A stretch of 5,827 nucleotides of DNA from JBEEMU01 sp043778315. Its GTDB lineage: Bacteria; Bacteroidota; Bacteroidia; Chitinophagales; Saprospiraceae. This document shows positions 1-5,195 of this stretch, piece after piece; position 1 is the first letter of the stretch, and the number at the start of each line of letters is the position of its first letter. The DNA is taken from positions 1 to 5,827 of the forward strand of contig JAYWGJ010000254.1 in assembly GCA_043778315.1 (NCBI GenBank). Direction: 5' to 3'. The position numbers and the translations under genes were made by a program. A model generated the notes under the pieces. It was not told the origin of the DNA, searched no databases, and saw only the letters and a program-made list of their open reading frames with translations.

Positions 1-128
1 AAAAAGTAAAAGTAACACCCATATTTAAAATAATATTTTGTCAGATTTTGATAAAATTATTTCAGCTTCAATAGCAACGGATTTCCTACACTAAGAAATA
101 AAATAAAATAGTAACAAAAAAATCTATT

Positions 129-1541
129 ATGGTAACAGGACAAGATATTATCGACTTAGGGTACAGCCCAGCGCGTTGGTTCAAAACAGCCCTCGAGTAC
201 GCTAACGCAAACGACTTAGATAAAACGCAGTTTGCCGCTTACCTCGCCGAAACCGTTTCTGCGTACATCGAGCCGCACGAAACCGCCGCGCCGTTTTTTC
301 AAAATATAAAAGCGGATACTGCCGAAGAAGTGCAAAATGTGGAGGCGGTGATGACGACGATGCGCGAACTCATGTGCACGCCTACCCTACTTACGGGCGC
401 GGTGATGCCCGATGCCTGCCCGACGGGTGGCGGACAAATCCCTGTAGGCGGTATTGCGGTCGCTAAAAACGCGATACACCCAGGTATGCACAGCGCGGAC
501 ATTTGTTGCTCGGTGATGATGACGAATTTCGGTCACGTCTCGCCCAAAAAAGTACTCGATGCCGCACACGCTATCACGCATTTTGGCGGCGGCGGACGCG
601 AAGAATACTCCGATTTGCCCACAACATTAGTGGAAAAAATGTTGCAAAATTCGTTTTTATGCACCAGTAAAAGCATGCGTTTTGCGGCGGAACATTTGGG
701 AACGCAGGGCGACGGCAACCACTTTTTGTTTGTTGGGCAATCCAAAAAAACAGGTGAAACGATGATGGTCACACACCACGGAAGTAGAGGCTTAGGCGCG
801 AATTTATACACCCAAGGTATGAAGGTGGCGGAGGGTTTCAGAAAGCTAATTTCACCGCGTACCATGGCGCAGAACGCCTGGATTCCTTACGATACCGACG
901 AAGGACGCTCCTATTGGGAGGCGTTGCAATTGGTGCGCGAATGGACAAAACTAAACCACGCGACGCTGCACCAAGCAACCGCCGACGGCTTAAATATCAC
1001 TCCGTTGGAGTGCATCTGGAACGAGCATAATTTTGTGTTCAAGGACGGCGATTTGTTTTATCACGCCAAGGGCGCAACACCGCTCGAGGACAAATTTGTC
1101 CCCGACAGCAGCAACGGGTTGCGTCTTATTCCGTTGAATATGAGCGAACCTGTACTGATAGTTCGCGGACAAACGACGGAAAGTAATTTGGGTTTTGCGC
1201 CGCACGGCGCGGGTAGAAACGTGAGCCGAACACAGCACAAAAAAAAGAAAGCGGGCAAAACAATCGAGTCCGTTTTCGCTGCCGAAACGAAGGGTTTGGA
1301 CGTGCGTTTTTTCTCCAACCATATCGACATTTCGGAGCTACCGAGCGCGTACAAAAACGCTGCAACCGTGCAAGCGCAAATGCGCGAGTTTGGACTCGGC
1401 GAAGCAGTAGATGAAATCATGCCTTACGGCTGTATTATGGCAGGCGATTGGGAGATAGACGCGGCGTGGCGACGTAAAAAAAAGGCAAGACAAGACGAAA
1501 AAACACGCAAGGCGAACTCGTGGGTCAATAACAGATGTTAG
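129..1541 (+). CDS. rtcB: RtcB-family 3'-phosphate RNA ligase, divergent form with basic C-terminal tail
   Basis: The protein (470 aa) carries the RtcB core motifs in order. RtcB ligases join RNA 2',3'-cyclic phosphate or 3'-phosphate ends to 5'-OH ends using GTP and Mn2+ in the cytoplasm. Visible are SADICC (D124, C127 as metal ligands), GTQGDGNHF (H198), HHGSRGLG (H216), EHNFV (H300), YHAKGATPL (about 311-319) and PHGAGR, where H359 should be the residue that becomes guanylylated. The core closes with LGEAVDEIMPYG near 423-434, as expected, and is followed by an Arg/Lys-rich tail of about 30 residues. Total length exceeds the roughly 400 residues usual in bacteria. Oddities are CCS after the first metal-binding Asp-Ile, where GCG is usual, and a lysine run at 371-374 just after the catalytic loop. 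The ATG follows an A-rich leader without a Shine-Dalgarno. The family call is firm; the physiological substrate is unknown, and no archease or rtcA lies beside it. Confidence 0.93.
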   Translation: MVTGQDIIDLGYSPARWFKTALEYANANDLDKTQFAAYLAETVSAYIEPHETAAPFFQNIKADTAEEVQNVEAVMTTMRELMCTPTLLTGAVMPDACPTGGGQIPVGGIAVAKNAIHPGMHSADICCSVMMTNFGHVSPKKVLDAAHAITHFGGGGREEYSDLPTTLVEKMLQNSFLCTSKSMRFAAEHLGTQGDGNHFLFVGQSKKTGETMMVTHHGSRGLGANLYTQGMKVAEGFRKLISPRTMAQNAWIPYDTDEGRSYWEALQLVREWTKLNHATLHQATADGLNITPLECIWNEHNFVFKDGDLFYHAKGATPLEDKFVPDSSNGLRLIPLNMSEPVLIVRGQTTESNLGFAPHGAGRNVSRTQHKKKKAGKTIESVFAAETKGLDVRFFSNHIDISELPSAYKNAATVQAQMREFGLGEAVDEIMPYGCIMAGDWEIDAAWRRKKKARQDEKTRKANSWVNNRC

Positions 1542-1559
1542 GTAAATACTAAAAAAATA

Positions 1560-1595
1560 ATGGTAGCTGTCGTTCGCGACGGCTACCATTTTTTT
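1560..1595. terminator. Bidirectional intrinsic terminator between convergent rtcB and mrp
   Basis: Arms 1560-1572 and 1577-1589 form a 13-bp stem with a single G-U wobble around a TTCG tetraloop. The stem is followed by seven T's (1589-1595) on the + strand. It is preceded by an A-rich run (1551-1560), which reads as a T-rich tail on the minus strand. It sits 18 nt after the rtcB stop and 19 nt after the mrp stop, so one structure can serve both convergent units. Confidence 0.9.
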
Positions 1596-1608
1596 ATTTG
1601 GCTAATGT

Positions 1609-2688
1609 TTAGCGTTGTACTTCAATCACGTTGGTCGGCGGCAACATTTCGTTGCGTACCGCTACTTGTTGCAGTAGTTTTTTCGCTGCTTCGCGGAACG
1701 CATCGGCAGTCGCGGTTTCTTGCGGGCGCGACACTATCGGCATACCCATATCGCCGCTTTCGCGGATAGACTGCACCAACGGCACTTGCGCGAGCAAGAC
1801 GCTATTAGAGCGTTTAGCTAAGGTTTTGCCGCCATCTTTGCCAAATAAATAGTACTTATTTTCGGGTAATTCGGCAGGCGTAAACCACGACATATTTTCT
1901 ATTACACCCAAAATCGGCACGTTTACCTGCGGCAACTGAAACATATTCATCGCTTTTATAGCATCAATCAATGCGACTTCTTGTGGCGTAGTGACCAACA
2001 CTACGCCCGTAAGCGGAACGGTTTGCACGAGCGTAAGCTGCACATCGCCCGTGCCAGGCGGCAAGTCGATAAGTAAAAAATCGAGTTCGGGCCACAAGCA
2101 ATCATTGAAAAACTGCTTGATAATACTACCTAAACGCGGTCCGCGCAGCACTACGGCGGCTTCGGGTTCGATGATAAAACCGATAGACATGAGCGGTATG
2201 CCGTGCGCCTCGAGCGGGACGATTTTGGTCGTGCCGTACACGTCGCGGAGGTTGGGTCGTTCACCTTGCAAACCGAACATCGTAGGAATACTCGGACCAT
2301 AAAGGTCTGCGTCCATCAGTCCGACCCGTGCGCCGAGTTCGCGAAGCGCAATAGCAAGATTCGCGGCGACGGTGCTTTTACCCACGCCTCCTTTTCCGCT
2401 ACCGATTGCGATAATATTTTTGATTTGCGGTACGCTGCTGTCGCTTTCAGTCGCTTGCGCGGCGCGCATTTGCAGGTGTACATGCACATCGGCATCGGCA
2501 TAAACGGCTTGCACCGCCGCAATACACGCAAACGTCAATTCCTGCTTTTTTTCTGATGCCAACGATGCCAACACAACGGTAAACGTGACCTGCACGCCTT
2601 GTATTTGCAGGTTTTCTACGCGGATAGCCTGTCCCGAATACGGGTCGCGCACCGCCGCAAGCGCGCCTAATATTTGAGCAGGATTCAT
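1609..2688 (-). CDS. mrp: Mrp/NBP35-family P-loop ATPase (Fe-S cluster carrier type)
   Basis: The 359-residue protein has the usual two-part layout. The first 80 or so residues resemble a MIP18/DUF59 domain (an RDPYSG segment near 14-19). A SIMIBI-class P-loop ATPase follows from about residue 90. The deviant Walker A is KGGVGKST (99-106), the second acidic motif is DADLYGPS (126-133), and the Walker B/switch region is DLPPGTGD (208-215). Family members (Mrp/ApbC/NBP35) bind and pass on 4Fe-4S clusters in the cytoplasm. The bridging-cluster CxxC motif expected after the ENMS segment (264-267) is absent: the protein has only two cysteines, C55 and C197, and the region reads FTPAELPENKYY instead. 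I recall this variant from Bacteroidota. The start is the ATG 18 nt after the stop of the upstream heptad-repeat gene. No good Shine-Dalgarno is visible, only an A/T-rich stretch. It is probably co-transcribed as the last gene before the terminator. Confidence 0.93.
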   Translation of the reverse strand: MNPAQILGALAAVRDPYSGQAIRVENLQIQGVQVTFTVVLASLASEKKQELTFACIAAVQAVYADADVHVHLQMRAAQATESDSSVPQIKNIIAIGSGKGGVGKSTVAANLAIALRELGARVGLMDADLYGPSIPTMFGLQGERPNLRDVYGTTKIVPLEAHGIPLMSIGFIIEPEAAVVLRGPRLGSIIKQFFNDCLWPELDFLLIDLPPGTGDVQLTLVQTVPLTGVVLVTTPQEVALIDAIKAMNMFQLPQVNVPILGVIENMSWFTPAELPENKYYLFGKDGGKTLAKRSNSVLLAQVPLVQSIRESGDMGMPIVSRPQETATADAFREAAKKLLQQVAVRNEMLPPTNVIEVQR

Positions 2689-2706
2689 ATTTTTAGGGTA
2701 GAATGA

Positions 2707-2901
2707 TTATTTTTCATCTAGCTTTCGCTTCAATTTTTCTAATTCTGCCTGCATATCTTGCAGTGCTTTATCTTTTTCATTTAACGCTTTATCCTTTTCA
2801 TTTAACGCTTTATCCTTTTCATTTATAGTCTTATCCTTTTCATCTAACGCTTTATCCTTTTCATTGATAGTCTTATCTCTTTCCACAATCTCCTTTCCCA
2901 T
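2707..2901 (-). CDS. 64-aa heptad-repeat helical protein, possible separate C-terminal domain of the upstream nuclease
   Basis: This small, highly charged protein is almost wholly built from the heptad EKDKALN and the variant EKDKTIN. Ile or Leu recurs every seven residues at positions 5, 12, 19, 26, 33, 40, 47, 54 and 61. Near the C-terminus M50 and L57 add the intervening hydrophobic position, giving a classical coiled-coil heptad there. It starts with ATG 8 nt after the stop of the PD-(D/E)XK gene, in a different frame. That frame is open upstream only to the TGA at 2959-2961. As I recall, many relatives of the upstream protein carry such an EKDKALEEKDK tail as part of the same polypeptide. 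This one is therefore either a tail cut off by a frameshift or an independently translated small partner. No signal peptide or membrane segment is visible. Expression as a separate protein is unproven. Confidence 0.6.
   Translation of the reverse strand: MGKEIVERDKTINEKDKALDEKDKTINEKDKALNEKDKALNEKDKALQDMQAELEKLKRKLDEK
2763..2888 (-). repeat. Six tandem 21-bp coding repeats (heptad units)
   Basis: Six consecutive 21-bp units at 2763-2783, 2784-2804, 2805-2825, 2826-2846, 2847-2867 and 2868-2888 encode the heptads. Units 2 and 3 are identical. The others differ at a few bases, some of which change ALN to TIN or ALD. Because 21 is a multiple of three, gain or loss of units keeps the frame, so helix length could vary between strains by slippage or recombination. 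Confidence 0.92.
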
Positions 2902-2909
2902 ACGTTTTC

Positions 2910-3695
2910 TTATCCCATCGTCATCTCCTCTATAGTGCGCAATGCCTCTTGCTCTACCTCAATTTTCCTTTTCTCGACGGGGTCAGTACCTGTGTAATGC
3001 AAAATATCCGTAATTATTTTTAGCTCCTCGGTATCCGCCTCGTGGTGAAATTGCTTAGTGATTTTTTGATTGTCAATAAAATTATTTTGCTCAAAAATAC
3101 TCAATAATTTATCCAAACGAGTTTGATATTTATCCGTAATACGGTCTATTTGCACCACAAAACTATCGTGCGTTAGCTTTTCTATAAAGTCACTTTTGCT
3201 ATGAATAATCACATTATTAATCAAATCTTTATAGTTACGCTCCACTTTTACGCAAGCCGCCGTAATTTCGGGCAGCGTGAAGCCTAAAATATAAATGGTC
3301 GTTATCGGTAGAACCGTTTTTTCATTATCAATAAGGTCTTGTTTTTTATAATGCTCCGCCAAATAATTTCTAAACCGCATCAAATCAGTCTCGTTTTTTG
3401 CCTTTTGTATCTCTATCAACACCTTACGATACTCGCCCGTTTCGGTTTTGATAGTGGCAATAAAATCTAAGCGGTACACCCAAATAGTGTACCGTTGCTT
3501 GATGCGTTCTTCCAAAATAGCGACCTGTTTGGGGTCGTCATAATTCAACTCGCCCTCGTAAGTGTATTCTTGCGGCTTCACCTCTACCGACTCTATTTCT
3601 TCATCTAAAAGCGTACTAATAAAAAACTTCGCTACGCGATTGTTCTCCATCAGCCGCTTAAAAACGACATCATATATTGGATTAGCTATGACCAT
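2910..3695 (-). CDS. PD-(D/E)XK nuclease-family protein (Rpn/'transposase'-annotated type)
   Basis: The 261 residues match in pattern a PD-(D/E)XK group common in Bacteroidota, usually annotated 'PD-(D/E)XK nuclease family transposase' or Rpn-like. The N-terminus NPIYDVVFKRLMEN (5-18) is characteristic. The likely catalytic core is RLDF (D77) followed by VLIEIQK (E95, Q97, K98). Further family-like segments are RFRNYLAEHY (107-116), ITTIYILGF (131-139) and FIEKLTHDSFVVQI (170-183). The protein ends abruptly at EALRTIEEMTMG, where I would expect the helix-rich repeat tail that is instead encoded in the next frame (2707-2901). It starts 33 nt after the aminotransferase stop, with no promoter in the gap. 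It is visibly more AT-rich than the aminotransferase and mrp. Rpn-type proteins are DNA endonucleases tied to recombination and antiphage activity. Whether this one is active, or a real transposase, is not shown, and no terminal repeats flank it. Confidence 0.8.
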   Translation of the reverse strand: MVIANPIYDVVFKRLMENNRVAKFFISTLLDEEIESVEVKPQEYTYEGELNYDDPKQVAILEERIKQRYTIWVYRLDFIATIKTETGEYRKVLIEIQKAKNETDLMRFRNYLAEHYKKQDLIDNEKTVLPITTIYILGFTLPEITAACVKVERNYKDLINNVIIHSKSDFIEKLTHDSFVVQIDRITDKYQTRLDKLLSIFEQNNFIDNQKITKQFHHEADTEELKIITDILHYTGTDPVEKRKIEVEQEALRTIEEMTMG

Positions 3696-3728
3696 AATGA
3701 TTTATTTTTAGACTAATTCAACAATAAT

Positions 3729-4883
3729 TTACCAACCTTTTTTCAGCGTTTCACAAATAAACTCGATGTCCTCGACTTTCGTGCGGGTATGCAACGGCAA
3801 TACAAGGTATTTGTCTTCCATTGCGTCCATATTCGGGAATAAACCCTCTTTTCGTCCGCCAAAAATAGAGTAGCGGTCGTTGCGATAATGCACCTGCGCG
3901 CTTTCTATCTTATTTTCGCGCAAATATTTCATCAAATCGGTACGGTTTTCTACCGCAATAGTACAAAGCCAAGCCGCGTTTGTACGGTCGGTTTCGTCGC
4001 CACAAAGCAGCGTTAAGCCTGAAATACCTTGCAGATTTTTTTTGTATAAATCAAATAATTGACGACGGTATGATAGTATCCAATCAAACTCCTCGAGCGA
4101 AGCCAAACCGATAGCCGCCGAAATATCAGTCATCTGATATTTGTAGCCGATATCGACAATATCGTTCTCCCAAATGCCTTTTTGCTTCGCCGAACGGTCG
4201 ATGCCAAACCAGCGCAAGCGGCGACATTTTTCTATCAAATCAGGATTGTTGATGCACAGCATTCCGCCGTCGCCCGTCGTGATATGCTTGATAGCTTGTA
4301 GCGAAAACATCGTAAAATCGGACATTTCGCCTACCTTTTTGCCTTTATAAGTTGCGCCAAGCGCGTGTGCAGCATCTTCTACTATAAACAAATTGTGTTC
4401 GCGACCGAGCGCGTGTAGCTCGTCCATTTCGCACGGATAGCCGCCATAATGTACGCATACAATCGCTTTTGTGCGCGGCGTGATGAGGGTGCGGACGTGC
4501 TCAATATCCATGTTTAGAGTGTTCGGCTCGATGTCGGCAAACACGATTTTCACGCCCATATACAAAAACGGAATATTGGTAGCGGTGCAAGTAAATACAG
4601 GCGCAATGACCTCGTCACCTGCCTTCAAGTCGCCCAAAAGGTAAGCCAAATGCAGCGCGTCAGTGCCACTGCCCACCGCTAAGGCGCGACCGTTGCCCGC
4701 AAAACGCTCTGTGAACGCTTGCTCGAACGCTTCTACTTTGGGTCCTTGCCCAATCCAGCGCGTATCCAGCACTTCATTGACGTATTTTTTGGCATTTGCA
4801 GGAATATGCGGGTGAAACAAAACGATGCCTTCGCCCGTTTCCATCAACGGCATTTCATTCATGCCTTTTTCTTTTGTAATCAT
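3729..4883 (-). CDS. DegT/DnrJ/EryC1/StrS-family PLP-dependent sugar aminotransferase
   Basis: The protein is a fold-type I PLP enzyme of the group that transaminates nucleotide-linked keto-sugars for O-antigen, capsule or glycan building. Numbering here is from the TTG codon at 4889. RWIGQGPKVEAFE (44-56) is the usual N-terminal signature. GSGTDALH (73-80) binds the cofactor phosphate. EDAAHALGA (171-179) supplies D172 for the pyridine nitrogen. FSLQAIKHITTGDGGML (195-211) contains the Schiff-base lysine K201, and YQMTDISAAIG (251-261) is the family's RMTxxxAAxG region. I start it at the ATG at 4883 (384 aa) rather than the TTG six bases upstream. ATGs nine or more residues further in are also possible, since the conserved part begins near residue 20. 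It follows a promoter and glycan-related genes, supporting a role in surface polysaccharide synthesis. The exact sugar substrate cannot be read from the sequence. Confidence 0.93.
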   Translation of the reverse strand: MITKEKGMNEMPLMETGEGIVLFHPHIPANAKKYVNEVLDTRWIGQGPKVEAFEQAFTERFAGNGRALAVGSGTDALHLAYLLGDLKAGDEVIAPVFTCTATNIPFLYMGVKIVFADIEPNTLNMDIEHVRTLITPRTKAIVCVHYGGYPCEMDELHALGREHNLFIVEDAAHALGATYKGKKVGEMSDFTMFSLQAIKHITTGDGGMLCINNPDLIEKCRRLRWFGIDRSAKQKGIWENDIVDIGYKYQMTDISAAIGLASLEEFDWILSYRRQLFDLYKKNLQGISGLTLLCGDETDRTNAAWLCTIAVENRTDLMKYLRENKIESAQVHYRNDRYSIFGGRKEGLFPNMDAMEDKYLVLPLHTRTKVEDIEFICETLKKGW

Positions 4884-4942
4884 GTTCAAAAAATTGATTT
4901 GATAATTATGATTTGATTTGATTTTGGTTGTTTATAGTGGTG

Positions 4943-4975
4943 CAAAATTACGCTTTTTTATTGCAAAGAAGCAAA
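4943..4975 (-). promoter_or_regulatory. Bacteroidota-type promoter for the aminotransferase-to-mrp unit
   Basis: On the minus strand TTTG (4972-4975) is followed after 21 nt by TAATTTTG (4943-4950). This fits the Bacteroidota sigma factor pattern of TTTG near -33 and TAnnTTTG near -7. Transcription would begin roughly at 4936, giving a leader of about 50 nt before the ATG at 4883. It is the only convincing match I found ahead of the four closely spaced minus-strand genes. Confidence 0.6.
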
Positions 4976-4991
4976 AATTTTTGAGTGTAGT

Positions 4992-5190
4992 GGTTTTTGA
5001 GTATGTTTTTCAGACGCGAAGAAATTTTTTTTAGACGCGGAGAAGCGGAGGGGCAAAGAGGCAGAGCGTAGAGGTTTTTTAGTATGTTTCTCAGACGCAA
5101 AGAAGATTTTTTTAGACGCGGAGAAGCAAAGGGACAAAAGGCGGAGCGTAGAGGTTTTTTGAATGTAGGTTTTTTAGACGTAAAGAAAAG
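4992..5190. repeat. Tandem ~80-bp purine-rich repeats in the intergenic region (2.5 copies)
   Basis: Copy A (4992-5072, 81 bp) and copy B (5073-5152, 80 bp) align by hand with nine mismatches and one gap, about 88% identity. A truncated, more diverged copy C runs from 5153 to about 5190. Each full copy opens with GGTTTTT, has two AGACGC(G/A)-type blocks preceded by T runs, and then a purine-rich stretch with an 8-base rhythm (variants of CGCGGAGA / GGCAAAGA / GGCAGAGC) ending in GCGTAGA. Stops occur in the frames inspected and no codon pattern is seen, so it is not a gene. It resembles the GCAGAGGC-type dispersed repeats I recall from intergenic regions of many environmental bacteria. Together with the promoter this accounts for the gene-free stretch 4884-5195. 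Confidence 0.88.
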
Positions 5191-5195
5191 GTCTT

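Noticed and set aside
31..110. Possible rtcB promoter: TTTG at 37-40 with a TA-containing -7-like stretch at 58-65, or TAATATTTTG at 31-40.
   Set aside because: Neither gives a proper TAnnTTTG at the right spacing. The region is AT-rich enough for such partial matches by chance, so I call no promoter here.
990..1420. Open frames on the minus strand opposite rtcB, up to 119 codons.
   Set aside because: They lie wholly antisense to a well-supported gene, show no protein-like motif, and are best explained as frame shadows of its codon bias.
1560..1769. A 69-residue open frame on the + strand across the terminator and the 3' end of mrp.
   Set aside because: It begins inside the terminator hairpin, runs antisense to mrp and has no family features.
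2203..2556. A 117-codon + strand frame opposite mrp.
   Set aside because: It is antisense to the conserved ATPase domain and carries no recognisable domain.
2910..3695. The PD-(D/E)XK gene as a complete insertion sequence, because relatives are often labelled 'transposase'.
   Set aside because: No terminal inverted repeats or target-site duplications were seen around it, and the family label does not by itself show transposition.
4884..4889. TTG at 4887-4889 as start of the aminotransferase.
   Set aside because: An ATG lies two codons downstream, and nothing such as a Shine-Dalgarno favours the TTG.
4992..5190. The repeated segment as a CRISPR array.
   Set aside because: Copies are about 80 bp and directly adjacent, with no unique spacers of uniform length, and no cas gene is nearby.
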